Notes: generated by a model not told the origin, from the letters alone. DNA of 64,000 nucleotides from Chitinophagaceae bacterium (GCA_016704325.1 JADJAG010000001.1:372001-436000); one strand, 5' to 3'. Positions 35,191-44,189 are shown, counted from the first letter of the stretch. Translations and numbers: made by a program.

Positions 35191-36596
35191 TATTGAGATG
35201 ATTTTGATTCGAAGGGCCATTGTCGCAGATTGTTGGCTCTTATCAGAAAAACAAAAATTCCCGCCAGTATTATGCATAACGCACCAAGTATGTACTCCCA
35301 TCCGGAAGAGAAAAAAATAAACAGCCAAATGATAATACCTAACACAGCAGGTAACGGAAATGCCCACATCTTAAAAGGCAAGTAAATGCGGTCCTTCTTA
35401 TATCGGAGATAAATGACACCTGCGGCTTGTCCTACAAATTGTACAAGAATGCGCATCACAATAATTGCCGTAATCACTTCCTTCAGTTTAAATAGCAGGC
35501 TGAAAACAAAAGCAATGGAAGCCAATATCAGCAGGGAAATATGCGGTATTCTTTTTACAGGATGCACCCTTGCAAAAATGGAGAAGAAGTTGCCATCAAC
35601 TGCTGCTGCGTAAGGTACCCTCGAATAACCAAGCATTACCGCAAACAATGAGGCTATCGCAATCCATAATATCAATATCGTGGCGACTATCGCAGCCGTT
35701 TTTCCATAGATGGTTTCGAAATAGGTAGAGACTATGAATTCCGAATTCTTTGCTTCCTGCCAGGGTATTACGCCTAAGATGCAAATCTGCATCAGCAGGT
35801 ACAGCAAGGCGATTCCGCCAATTGATAAAAAAATGCTGCGTGGAATATTCCGTTGAGGATCTTTTATTTCTCCGCCAAGATGGCAAACATTATAATAGCC
35901 GAGATAGGAATACACTGTTTTGATAGATGCATTTCCCAATCCAAGAAAAAATAATGCGCTGAAATCAAATGCATTTTCAGGATACGTAAAAGCGAGTGTA
36001 GCATCAAAATGAGTAAGGCCGCCAAAAATTAACCAACCCATGGTACCAATCACCCCAACCCACAAGAAAACAGACAACTTTCCAACGGAAATAATATTCC
36101 TGTTCAACAAAACAAAAAGCAAAATGATGAGCGCACCTGACACCATTTTTTGTTCTATGCCGGAGAGTGGAATTACATACTGCATATACATAGCGAACCC
36201 AATTGCCCCTGATGCAATTACCAGCGGAGCCTGTATGATGGTTTGCCAGATATACAGGAACGACATTAACGAACCCCATTTACGCTCGCCATAAATTTTC
36301 CGCAAAAACTGGTAACTGCCTCCGGCCATTGGCATGGCTGCACCCAATTCACTCCAAACAAATCCATCCATAAAAGCTAGTAATGCGCCCAGTATCCAGG
36401 CAAGGATACATTGCGGGCCATTCATCGCACCAATGATAAATGGAATGGTAACAAATGGACCAATGCCCACCATATCAATCATATTGATGGCTGTAGCCTG
36501 GGTAAGGCCCAGTCCGCGGACAAGGGTAGGTTCTTTTGATTGCTGGCTCACCGGTTTAGGTTGCTGACAAGATAACCGCAATATTGAGGAACTCAA
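35190..36596 (-). CDS. Amino acid permease, APC superfamily
   Basis: 468 residues and about twelve membrane helices. Typical of the APC superfamily are the unwound first helix (MVGIGPFVTIPFIIGAMNGP), GGSYQFLRKIYG after the second helix, and NVCHLGGEIKDPQRNIPRS in the middle. Substrate cannot be assigned. The extreme C-terminus (RANNLRQWPFESKSSQ) runs to the border of the homopurine tract, and family length is normal, so the gene seems intact. It is transcribed away from the transaldolase gene end, which has a terminator at 36786. Confidence 0.88.
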   Translation of the reverse strand: MSSSILRLSCQQPKPVSQQSKEPTLVRGLGLTQATAINMIDMVGIGPFVTIPFIIGAMNGPQCILAWILGALLAFMDGFVWSELGAAMPMAGGSYQFLRKIYGERKWGSLMSFLYIWQTIIQAPLVIASGAIGFAMYMQYVIPLSGIEQKMVSGALIILLFVLLNRNIISVGKLSVFLWVGVIGTMGWLIFGGLTHFDATLAFTYPENAFDFSALFFLGLGNASIKTVYSYLGYYNVCHLGGEIKDPQRNIPRSIFLSIGGIALLYLLMQICILGVIPWQEAKNSEFIVSTYFETIYGKTAAIVATILILWIAIASLFAVMLGYSRVPYAAAVDGNFFSIFARVHPVKRIPHISLLILASIAFVFSLLFKLKEVITAIIVMRILVQFVGQAAGVIYLRYKKDRIYLPFKMWAFPLPAVLGIIIWLFIFFSSGWEYILGALCIILAGIFVFLIRANNLRQWPFESKSSQ

Positions 36597-36785
36597 AAAA
36601 ATCGAACACGGATCACACGGATTTGACAGATAAAAACGGTCAAAAAAATTAGCACAGAACAGCCAGCGAACGATGTTGGTATAATACGTCGTCGTTAAAG
36701 TGAGCTAAGGCCTTCGGTGCAGGCTGCATTTTAAAACCCCAAGTTTCAGCTTAGGTTATTGGATTATACTTGTTCGATTACATCC
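36597..36785. other. Intergenic stretch upstream of the permease gene
   Basis: Contains a short direct repeat (CACGGATCACACGGAT, about 36606-36621) of a kind common between genes in this phylum. No clear promoter box or coding frame. Confidence 0.5.
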
Positions 36786-36820
36786 AAAAAAAACTCCCCT
36801 CCGAAAAATCGAAGGGGAGA
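36786..36820 (-). terminator. Intrinsic terminator of the transaldolase gene
   Basis: Stem of CTCCCCT (36794-36804) with its complement (36809-36819), one mismatch, a short A-rich loop and, on the minus strand, eight T at 36786-36793. It follows the stop of the minus-strand gene by about 35 bases. Confidence 0.85.
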
Positions 36821-36854
36821 AAAAGTCCTAACTATGGCTATTAGTTTTGGCTTT

Positions 36855-37511
36855 TTACTGTTGGCCTTTTTTGTGATCAGCTAAAAACTTTTCAAGGCCT
36901 ATGTCTGTGAGCGGATGCTTTAATAATCCTAAAATAGAATCAAGCGGACAGGTGCACACATCTGCGCCGGCTTCAGCACATCTTACAATGTGCAATGGAT
37001 TTCTGATTGACGCTGCAAGCACTTCTGTTTTGTAACCATAATTTCCGTAGATATGCACGATTTGCTCAATCAACTGAACACCATCCCAACTTGCATCATC
37101 AATTCTGCCGATGAACGGTGAAACGTAGTTTGCTCCGGCCTTAGCCGCCATAATGGCCTGTCCGGCAGAAAACACCAGTGTGCAGTTTGTTTTTATTCCA
37201 TTATCCGAAAACCATTTCAGCGCTTTAATTCCATCTTTAATCATCGGCACCTTAACAACGATAGCCGGATGAAGTGCTGCCAGTTTTTTACCCTCGGTAA
37301 TCATCCCTTCAAAATCTGTAGAAATTACTTCAGCACTTACATTCTTGCCTACCAGGTTGCAGATAGCTACATAATGCTTCAGAATATTCTCCTCTCCTTT
37401 TATCCCCTCTTTTGCCATCAGGGAAGGATTGGTGGTCACCCCATCGAGTATGCCCAGGTCGTTCGCTTCCTTTATCTGGCTGATGTTGGCAGTATCGATG
37501 AAAAACTTCAT
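36855..37511 (-). CDS. Small transaldolase / fructose-6-phosphate aldolase family
   Basis: 218 residues from the ATG at 37511; the frame opens at 37523, but MKFFIDTANI is the family's usual start. The Schiff-base Lys is Lys87 in IVVKVPMIKDG. GVTTNPSLMAKEG at about 24-36, TNCTLVFSAGQA and SPFIGRIDD complete the signature. Members of this short TalC/FSA class mostly act as transaldolases in the non-oxidative pentose phosphate pathway, less often as fructose-6-phosphate aldolases; the sequence does not separate these with certainty. It lies directly downstream of the SRP RNA gene. Confidence 0.92.
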   Translation of the reverse strand: MKFFIDTANISQIKEANDLGILDGVTTNPSLMAKEGIKGEENILKHYVAICNLVGKNVSAEVISTDFEGMITEGKKLAALHPAIVVKVPMIKDGIKALKWFSDNGIKTNCTLVFSAGQAIMAAKAGANYVSPFIGRIDDASWDGVQLIEQIVHIYGNYGYKTEVLAASIRNPLHIVRCAEAGADVCTCPLDSILGLLKHPLTDIGLEKFLADHKKGQQ

Positions 37512-37545
37512 ATGGGAATGCAACTGATTTAAGTGAAGAAAAAGT

Positions 37546-37642
37546 GGGCAAGATACTTACATCGCACCGCTACAACCATCTACCCTTGCTGCCTTCCGAC
37601 CCTGGGGGAGTTCAATAGGAGCTGGTCGTATAAGCCTTGCCC
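37546..37642 (-). ncRNA. ffs: Bacterial small signal recognition particle RNA (4.5S)
   Basis: The minus strand carries the conserved SRP hairpin core, CAGGGTCGGAAGGCAGCAAG (tetraloop and asymmetric loop that bind Ffh). The ends pair: GGGCAAG (from 37642) with CTTGCCC (to 37546), which closes a single long hairpin of about 97 bases. A perfect TACTTTTG promoter box ends five bases before the 5' end. Ffh is encoded at 59873 in this window. Confidence 0.93.
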
Positions 37643-37646
37643 GGGA

Positions 37647-37654
37647 CAAAAGTA
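37647..37654 (-). promoter_or_regulatory. -7 box of the SRP RNA promoter
   Basis: TACTTTTG on the minus strand, a full TAnnTTTG match, placed so that transcription should start at about 37642, just where the RNA's terminal helix begins. The -33 element is not clear. Confidence 0.6.
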
Positions 37655-38035
37655 ATCTGAAAAGCCGCAAAAAGATGGGCGGGCCAAAAAAATAGTTTTA
37701 AACAACAAAACCCAAAATCCTGTGCAAAAGACTTAAGCCATAGAATCAGACAGTTATGAATCTTATCCCGCTCATATCCGAACGCCATTTTATCTAAATA
37801 GCTGATATTCAATGGTCAGTAAGATTTTTCTCCAGTTATACTTAGTACCATGCCTATCGTGATTAATGAATCTAGTATTAAAAATTTGTTTAACCATCAA
37901 CGTCAGCGGAAAAGGAAATACACCCTTCGTACCATTGTTTAGATCTGCTGCAGCGCGCCTTTTCCGGTTTAACTGCCATAATCTATAGCCATCAGTTTAT
38001 TGAAGTAGAATATCTTTAGCCAAATTTAAGACACC
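37655..38035. other. Intergenic stretch between SRP RNA and YdjM-like gene
   Basis: About 380 bases between divergent genes. Besides the SRP RNA promoter I see no open frame, hairpin or repeat that I can support. Confidence 0.5.
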
Positions 38036-39052
38036 TTGGATACCATCACGCATACCGTGCTCGGAGCAGCTTTGGGAGAAGCAATTGCAGGAAAGAAAAT
38101 GGGGAAACGTGCAATGCTTTGGGGTGCACTGGCAAACAATGCTCCTGACATTGATGTAATCCCGGGTCTATTCCAAAGTATTCCTGATTCTTTATTGTCA
38201 CATCGCGGATTCACGCATTCTATCCTCTTTGCCGTGATCGTCCCTCCTGTTTTAGCCTGGCTCTTTCAGCGATTGTACAGGAAGAAAGATTATGGCTTTG
38301 CCACGTGGTATTACATTTTTGCCTCCGGCCTGTTCGTGCACATCTTTATCGATGCCCTCACTAACTATGGAACAGGTTGGTTTGAACCATTCAACCACTA
38401 CCGTATTTCATTCAATACCATTTTCGTACTGGATCCTTTTTACACTATAGCGCTTTTGATTTCCTTTATCGCCTTATTGATTTTAAGATTCAATGCCCCA
38501 TCCAGAAAATACTTTGTTTATGGCGGACTAATCATCAGCAGCTGCTATCTCCTTTTTACCTTTTTCAATAAAAGAATTATTGATACCCATTTCAGAAAAA
38601 CTCTGGATGTAAACCAGGTTGCAGGCAATGATTTCATCACAACACCTACTCCATTGAATAATTTACTTTGGTATAACCTGGCAAAAAGCAATGATGGATT
38701 CTTTATCGGATACCGTTCCATATGTGATACGAAACCCATCACTGAAATTACTTTTGTGCCGAGGAACGACAGTTTACTGGGTGACCTGAAGAATGATCCC
38801 GGCGTAAAAAAGCTCATCCGGTTTTCACAGGACTATTACTGTATTACAAAAAGTGATTCCGGCGGTATCAATTTTCATGATATGCGCTTCGGTCAGATTG
38901 GTGGATGGGTAAATCCTCAGGCGGCATTTGTTTTCACCTACCATATTGAGGAAAATGATAACAACAGGGCGAGTATTAATCAGGGCCGGTTTGAAGCTGC
39001 AACCGGAGAAGCTTTTAAATCGTTAATCGAAAGAATAAAGGGAATAGACTAA
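38036..39052 (+). CDS. YdjM/DUF457-like membrane metal-dependent hydrolase
   Basis: 338 residues. The N-terminus, DTITHTVLGAALGEAIAGKK, with ANNAPDID at about 31-38 and HRGFTHSILF at about 56-65, is the signature of the YdjM family (putative metal-dependent hydrolases with several membrane helices). FVHIFIDALTNYG follows. The start codon is TTG at 38036: family members begin right here (M-D-x-I-T-H) and no in-frame ATG precedes it. The C-terminal 150 residues are a soluble domain. Substrate unknown. Confidence 0.85.
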   Translation: MDTITHTVLGAALGEAIAGKKMGKRAMLWGALANNAPDIDVIPGLFQSIPDSLLSHRGFTHSILFAVIVPPVLAWLFQRLYRKKDYGFATWYYIFASGLFVHIFIDALTNYGTGWFEPFNHYRISFNTIFVLDPFYTIALLISFIALLILRFNAPSRKYFVYGGLIISSCYLLFTFFNKRIIDTHFRKTLDVNQVAGNDFITTPTPLNNLLWYNLAKSNDGFFIGYRSICDTKPITEITFVPRNDSLLGDLKNDPGVKKLIRFSQDYYCITKSDSGGINFHDMRFGQIGGWVNPQAAFVFTYHIEENDNNRASINQGRFEAATGEAFKSLIERIKGID

Positions 39053-39060
39053 TCATAAAT

Positions 39061-39099
39061 TATTCAGCCGGACTTTCTCGTGAAAAATCCGGCTGAATA
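39061..39099. terminator. Bidirectional hairpin between convergent genes
   Basis: Perfect 12-bp stem TATTCAGCCGGA / TCCGGCTGAATA (39061-39072 and 39088-39099) with a 15-base loop. It lies between the YdjM-like gene and floA, which point at each other. The T-run is weak, so termination may need help. Confidence 0.65.
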
Positions 39100-39115
39100 C
39101 AAATTGTAAATTCCT

Positions 39116-40093
39116 CTATTGTTCTTTCTTCATATCCTGCGGTCCACCAAGTGATTCGCGCATTGTAGTATCCGCCTGTAAATTCTTCATCCTGTAATAG
39201 TCCATGATGCCCATATTACCACTGCGAAACGCATCTGCCATTGCTTGCGGAATTAATGCCTCAGCCTCAATAACCTTTGCACGCATTTCTGCACCCCTGG
39301 CCGTCATTTCCTGCTCTGTAGCAACGGCCATTGCCCGCCGCTCTTCTGCCTTTGCCTGTGCTATATTCTTATCCGCATTAGCCTGATCCATCTGTAATTG
39401 TGCGCCGATATTCTTTCCTACATCAATATCTGCAATATCAATGGATAATATTTCAAAAGCCGTTCCGGCATCCAGTCCTTTTGCCAATACTACTTTGGAA
39501 ATGGAATCGGGATTTTCCAATACATCTTTATGTGACAGGGCTGAGCCAATACAGCTTACAATACCTTCACCAACGCGGGCCAGCACGGTTTCTTCCCCTG
39601 CCCCGCCCACCAGTTTATTAATATTCGTTCTAACGGTAACCCTGGCTTTGGAAATCAGCTGAATACCATTTTTAGCCATTGCAGTTACAGGTGGTGTATC
39701 TATCACTTTAGGCTGCACCGACATTTGTACCGCTTCAAAAACATCACGCCCTGCCAGGTTAATAGCAGTGGCCATCTTCCAATCCAGTTGGATATTCGCC
39801 TTATCAGCTGAAATAATAGCCCTTATCACCTGGTTTACATTTCCACCTGCCAAAAAGTGCGTTTCAATTTCATTGGAAGAAACATGCAACCCTGCTTTGG
39901 TAGAGTTAATCAATGCATCCACCACCAATGCCGCCGGCACTTTCCGGATACGCATTGCAATAAGCTGCCCGATGCCAATTGGTGCACCTGCTACCAATGC
40001 CCTGATCCACAAATTCAGCGGAACAATATAGAGGAACAGGAAAATCAGTATGATGACAAATACTGCTACAATACCTAAAAAGATTGGATCCAT
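39116..40093 (-). CDS. floA: Flotillin-like protein FloA
   Basis: 325 residues. One N-terminal membrane helix (about 4-28), then the FloA/YqfA-type SPFH domain (GAPIGIGQLIAMRIRKVP, VARVGEGIVSCIGSA-like stretch ARVGEGIVSCIGSA) and an Ala/Glu-rich coiled coil (QMDQANADKNIAQAKAEERR). FloA proteins form membrane platforms that order envelope proteins. It is 3 bases downstream of an NfeD gene, its standard partner. Confidence 0.95.
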   Translation of the reverse strand: MDPIFLGIVAVFVIILIFLFLYIVPLNLWIRALVAGAPIGIGQLIAMRIRKVPAALVVDALINSTKAGLHVSSNEIETHFLAGGNVNQVIRAIISADKANIQLDWKMATAINLAGRDVFEAVQMSVQPKVIDTPPVTAMAKNGIQLISKARVTVRTNINKLVGGAGEETVLARVGEGIVSCIGSALSHKDVLENPDSISKVVLAKGLDAGTAFEILSIDIADIDVGKNIGAQLQMDQANADKNIAQAKAEERRAMAVATEQEMTARGAEMRAKVIEAEALIPQAMADAFRSGNMGIMDYYRMKNLQADTTMRESLGGPQDMKKEQ

Positions 40094-40096
40094 GGT

Positions 40097-40564
40097 TTAT
40101 ACTTTTTGCTTTATGAAAATTTTATTCATAGAAATTTTAATCACTTCAATAGCTTGACCTTCATCAATATATTCTCCCATTGACTGCACTTCGTAAATGT
40201 TATCATTAAAGATCCCCTTGCCAATGAAACTTATTTTTGACATGGCAACACCGGTATCGCCCACCTTAATGGCAGAAGTATCAACTTCATTCATTTTGCC
40301 TTTTACCGTATCCATTAAGGTAAAGCCCTTGAACACACCTGTTTTGTACCCTAGCACGATTGATAAAAATGTAAAAATAGCCGTAGCAGCCAGCGTAAGC
40401 GTTCCCGCCAGCACGCCAAAATTACTGAAGGCAAATACCACCCCAGCAATCATGGTAATGGTGCCAACGGCGGCAAATACGGTGATTCCGGGAATAAAAA
40501 AAACTTCCAGGAATACAAGCAACCATCCGATAAACAATGTTAGAATAACCAACCACCAACTCAT
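40097..40564 (-). CDS. NfeD-like membrane protein
   Basis: 155 residues with three or four N-terminal membrane helices (LFIGWLLVFLEVFFIPGITV onwards) and a C-terminal OB-like domain (VGDTGVAMSKISFIGKG, GQAIEVIKI). This is the short NfeD form that pairs with FloA and lacks the ClpP-type protease domain. First gene of the two-gene operon. Confidence 0.9.
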   Translation of the reverse strand: MSWWLVILTLFIGWLLVFLEVFFIPGITVFAAVGTITMIAGVVFAFSNFGVLAGTLTLAATAIFTFLSIVLGYKTGVFKGFTLMDTVKGKMNEVDTSAIKVGDTGVAMSKISFIGKGIFNDNIYEVQSMGEYIDEGQAIEVIKISMNKIFIKQKV

Positions 40565-40584
40565 CTATTATTCGTTTAGGTGCG

Positions 40585-40592
40585 CAAATATA
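40585..40592 (-). promoter_or_regulatory. -7 box of the NfeD-FloA operon
   Basis: TATATTTG on the minus strand, a full TAnnTTTG match, 20 bases before the NfeD start. The -33 element at the expected spacing is poor. Confidence 0.45.
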
Positions 40593-40813
40593 GTCCAGAA
40601 AGTGTATCGTTTATCATCTGATTGACTTCATTATTCCGTTAGTAAGTTACTGCAGTACCTTCCGTGCAAATAAATTGATTCCAGGAGTTATCCGGGAAAA
40701 GCGCGAATTCTTAGAAAACAGCCGTCAATGGATTACTGTCGTTGACTGAAATAGGTTGACCTTTTTTAACTGATTTTTCAAAATTGTAAAGCAATTCGAT
40801 TGTTACTATTTGT

Positions 40814-40854
40814 CCTAAGTCTTAAGTCCTAAGTCTTAAGTCTTGAGTCTTAAG
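40814..40854. repeat. AAGTCTT heptamer array
   Basis: Nearly six tandem copies of AAGTCTT with single changes, in the 480-base gap upstream of rlmH. Degenerate relatives lie in the nuoA-nuoB gap. Confidence 0.75.
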
Positions 40855-40918
40855 TTGTGTAAGTAAGTTAAGCAGCGTAGTGATTACAGAATAGCAAGTG
40901 ATCGGCTTCGCCGCAGCA

Positions 40919-40996
40919 ATTTAACCATTTAGCCATTTAACCATTTAACAACCCTCCAACCATTGCTTGACAAGATCAACGAACTGTCGTACACCC
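40919..40996 (+). repeat. Interspersed element, copy A (octamer array plus 45-bp core)
   Basis: Four tandem ATTTAACC octamers (40919-40950) run into a 45-base core (40952-40996) that starts CCCTCCAAC and ends GTCGTACACCC. The same arrangement is found in reverse at 51462-51543 with about 41 of 45 core positions identical. It ends about 50 bases before rlmH. Confidence 0.75.
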
Positions 40997-41047
40997 AAAT
41001 AATGCCATGTTTCGCCCCCTCAACAGTCTTGAGTAATTTTGCTGCCC

Positions 41048-41518
41048 ATGAAAATCAGGTTAATCACTATTTCAAAAGAAGAAATCAATGGCCTTGAAAT
41101 TGCCTTCCGGGAATATTGCAATCGAATCAATCATTATACTTCCTTTGAGGTAGTTAACCTGAAGCCCGGAAAATCTGGCAGCCCTGAAGCACAATTGAAA
41201 GCGGAAGCTGAAATAGTACTTAAAAGAATTGTTCCAAATGACGTTCTGATCTTGCTGGATGAAAAAGGGAAATCATTAAGCTCTGTTGAATTTGCAGCCT
41301 TCCTTTCAGGAAAAATTAATAGCTCAGCGAAATCAATTTTATTTGTGATTGGAGGAGCTTATGGCTTTGACAAAACTATTTACGAGCGCAGCCAGCAACT
41401 TATCTCCGTATCAAAAATGACATTGCCACATCAACTTGCAAAAGTTGTATTTGCTGAACAACTATACCGCGCTTTTACCATAATCAGGAATGAAAAATAC
41501 CATCATGGAGATCTTTAG
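41048..41518 (+). CDS. rlmH: 23S rRNA (pseudouridine1915-N3)-methyltransferase
   Basis: 156 residues from the ATG at 41048, the same length as Escherichia coli RlmH. The SPOUT knot motifs are present: LILLDEKGKSLSS, FVIGGAYGF and the C-terminal LPHQLAKVVFAEQLYRAFTI and KYHHGDL. It methylates helix 69 of 23S rRNA in the finished 70S ribosome. Upstream TTG at 41039 is less likely as start. Confidence 0.95.
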   Translation: MKIRLITISKEEINGLEIAFREYCNRINHYTSFEVVNLKPGKSGSPEAQLKAEAEIVLKRIVPNDVLILLDEKGKSLSSVEFAAFLSGKINSSAKSILFVIGGAYGFDKTIYERSQQLISVSKMTLPHQLAKVVFAEQLYRAFTIIRNEKYHHGDL

Positions 41519-41704
41519 ACTTCATCTATCTTATTTTCCACTTTAGCAATAGATTCACTTGCAAATTTCCAGTTACAATTTGTCACCAGACATCTGCTTT
41601 CTGCTTCATTTCACAGCTTAAAGCAACTGAATTTAAGTAAACCTGTTGCATTATCCTGAATCCCAACTTATCTCCTCATATTTGCCCATACAACTACAAC
41701 TAAT

Positions 41705-42313
41705 ATGGGTTTTGATATTTCTCTTGTAATTATTGTTCTCACTGTAGCCGCCTCCCTGGCTGCTTTCCAGTCAACCGATTTGATGAATCGCTGGATGATG
41801 AATCCATATGCTGTTAAACATGGCAATCAGTGGTACCGGTTTATCACTTCCGGTTTTATTCATGCCAATTGGATGCACCTCCTTTTCAACCTGTTAGTAT
41901 TCTTTTCCTTCAGCGCTACTGTTTTGTCATTTTACGATTATCATTTCGGCGTAAAATCCACCTGGTACTTTGTAATGCTGTATTTGGGTGGAATGATTAT
42001 TTCTGATTTACCAACTTACATCAAGCATCAAAACCATTCCTGGTATAACAGCCTGGGTGCCTCCGGTGCGGTTTCATCTGTACTGTTTGCTTTTGTTTTT
42101 CTCAATCCATTAGGCACAATCTATTTTTACTTCCTTCCAATGCCCGGAATCGTAATGGGTGTGCTCTACCTTGGATATTCGTGGTACATGGCAAAGCAAG
42201 GTGGCGATAACATAAATCATGATGCACATTTTTATGGTGCGGTGTACGGTGTGCTCTATACTTTTCTTCTTAAACCCTCGCTGGGTCTTGATTTTATTCA
42301 ACAATTTTTTTAA
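41705..42313 (+). CDS. Rhomboid-family intramembrane serine protease
   Basis: 202 residues and six membrane helices. The catalytic pair is Ser120 in GASGAVS and His175 in HDAHFYGAVYG. The WMHLLFNLLVFF stretch (about 56-67) is the conserved loop and helix 2 of rhomboids. The substrate is unknown. It stands alone between rlmH and the aldolase gene. Confidence 0.92.
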   Translation: MGFDISLVIIVLTVAASLAAFQSTDLMNRWMMNPYAVKHGNQWYRFITSGFIHANWMHLLFNLLVFFSFSATVLSFYDYHFGVKSTWYFVMLYLGGMIISDLPTYIKHQNHSWYNSLGASGAVSSVLFAFVFLNPLGTIYFYFLPMPGIVMGVLYLGYSWYMAKQGGDNINHDAHFYGAVYGVLYTFLLKPSLGLDFIQQFF

Positions 42314-42397
42314 GAGCAAATGTTCCTTAACAGGAATGCATCCTGATACATTACGAATTCGATGGAAAAGATATTCTTCACTTAAACTACACTTCAC

Positions 42398-43417
42398 ATG
42401 ATTGACCTTCGAAGTGATACGGTTACACGACCCACCAGGCCCATGCTGGAGGCAATGATGAATGCGCCTGTCGGCGATGATGTATTTGGTGATGATCCAA
42501 CCATCAATGCATTGGAGCATAAGGCCTCGCAGTTGTTTGGAATGGAGGCTGCTCTTTTTTGTCCGTCCGGCACCATGACGAACCAGATTGCAGTAAAAAC
42601 ACATACGCAGCCCGGAGATGAGGTAATCATCGAACGGACCAACCATGTCTACTATTATGAGGCCGGTGGCATAGCTTTTCATTCCGGATGTTCAGTGCGC
42701 CTGATAAATGGAGACCGTGGAAGAATTCGTCCCGTTGATATTACCGACAATATAAATCCGGTAAATGATCATCATGCTGCTTCGAAGCTTGTGAGCATCG
42801 AAAACACTTCCAATCGCGGCGGCGGCAGCTTTTACTCGCTCAATGAAATGATTGCATTGAGTGAGACTGCACATGAAGCAGGACTTAAAATCCATTTGGA
42901 TGGTGCACGTATTTTCAATGCCTTGGTTGAATTGGAAGCACCTTCAACCATTCTCGGAGAGCACTTTGATTCTATTTCCTGCTGCTTGTCAAAAGGATTG
43001 GGTTGTCCCGTCGGTTCATTGTTGCTTTCCAATAAGGATTTTATAAAGCGGGCAAGGAAATACAGAAAGGTGTTTGGTGGTGGCATGCGCCAGGCCGGCA
43101 TTCTGGCCGCTGCAGGTATTTATGCATTCGACCACCACATTCACCGTTTGAAGGAAGACCATCGGAGAGCTAAGTTACTTGGCAACGTGATTGCAGCAGC
43201 AGGATTTACTGATTGGCTGATGCCGGTTGAAACCAATATTATCATCTTTAAAATGAAAGATTCCTTTTCCGCAACCGACTTTGTGCAGAAGTTAAAAGAC
43301 GAGGATATTCTATGCATCCATATCGGCAAAAACCAGGTACGGATGGTCACTCATTTAGATGTTGATGACGGGATGATTGAAAAAGTTGCAGGCATATTGA
43401 ATGCAATAAATCGTTGA
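42398..43417 (+). CDS. ltaE: Low-specificity L-threonine aldolase
   Basis: 339 residues, a fold type I pyridoxal phosphate enzyme that splits threonine or allo-threonine into glycine and acetaldehyde. Signature DLRSDTVTRPTRPMLEAM at the N-terminus, GDDVFGDDPT at 27-36, HLDGARIFNA near residue 165, and the PLP Lys in CLSKGLGCPVGS. Full length, normal start. Confidence 0.93.
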   Translation: MIDLRSDTVTRPTRPMLEAMMNAPVGDDVFGDDPTINALEHKASQLFGMEAALFCPSGTMTNQIAVKTHTQPGDEVIIERTNHVYYYEAGGIAFHSGCSVRLINGDRGRIRPVDITDNINPVNDHHAASKLVSIENTSNRGGGSFYSLNEMIALSETAHEAGLKIHLDGARIFNALVELEAPSTILGEHFDSISCCLSKGLGCPVGSLLLSNKDFIKRARKYRKVFGGGMRQAGILAAAGIYAFDHHIHRLKEDHRRAKLLGNVIAAAGFTDWLMPVETNIIIFKMKDSFSATDFVQKLKDEDILCIHIGKNQVRMVTHLDVDDGMIEKVAGILNAINR

Positions 43418-43447
43418 CCGGGTTTCTACATTCGATTTTTAAATTAC

Positions 43448-44152
43448 ATGAATAGTGTCGCACTCGCAGAAGCATTATTAAGCGCCGTAAAAAATGGACG
43501 TGCAACGGATTCCTTTATTGAGCAATTACATCAGCTATCTGTAATACAACTGCAGCGTGACCTTGAAAAAACAGAACACCGGAAAGCGTTCTGGATTAAT
43601 TTATACAATGCATCTACGCAAATTTTGCTGGAACAATATCAACCTGATTTTTCTGACCGGTTGCAAAGAATACGGTTCTTTAGCCAAAGAAAAATAAACC
43701 TGGCCGGGCACCTCCTTTCCCTGAATAATATGGAACATGGCATTTTAAGGCATTCAGCTACTTGGTGGAGCATGGGTTATTTTAAGAAACCAATTGCAGA
43801 TCGATTTGAACGCAGTCTGCGGGTTCCGCTGGATTACAGGATTCATTTTGCCTTGAACTGTGGTGCCGGCAGTTGCCCTGCCATTTCATTTTATTCCGCT
43901 GACAAAATCAATGATGAATTAGAAAATGCCATGCAGGCATTTCTGGATCAGGAGGTGACAATAAATGAGCAGAAAAATTTAATAACGGCATCTGCATTGT
44001 TCAATTGGTATCGTGGCGATTTCGGTGGCAGGCAAGGTTTGATCCGTTTGTTTTGCCGGCACTTTTCAATTCCGGAAAATAAACAGATAAAGATTACATT
44101 CAGGACCTATAACTGGACGGTTCATTTGCGAAAATTTAAGGATGGCATTTGA
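43448..44152 (+). CDS. DUF547 protein
   Basis: 234 residues matching the DUF547 family: FWINLYNASTQILLEQ near residue 48, HGILRHS and the central FALNCGAGSCPAISFYS with its conserved Cys pair. DUF547 is related in fold to transglutaminase-like cysteine proteases, but activity is unproven. There is no signal peptide. It lies 30 bases after ltaE, on the same strand, and just before a GT-C membrane protein. Confidence 0.85.
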   Translation: MNSVALAEALLSAVKNGRATDSFIEQLHQLSVIQLQRDLEKTEHRKAFWINLYNASTQILLEQYQPDFSDRLQRIRFFSQRKINLAGHLLSLNNMEHGILRHSATWWSMGYFKKPIADRFERSLRVPLDYRIHFALNCGAGSCPAISFYSADKINDELENAMQAFLDQEVTINEQKNLITASALFNWYRGDFGGRQGLIRLFCRHFSIPENKQIKITFRTYNWTVHLRKFKDGI

Positions 44153-44189
44153 ATACATCCGGTTTTTTATCCTAAAACAGGAATGCTGC

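Noticed and set aside
35089..35367. Upstream half of the 198-codon frame that contains the RAYT remnant
   Set aside because: It reads across the homopurine tract and the antisense-frame end of the permease gene; only the downstream 105 codons show the transposase family.
42110..42682. 190-codon minus-strand frame
   Set aside because: Overlaps the rhomboid and threonine aldolase genes, both certain; no motif.
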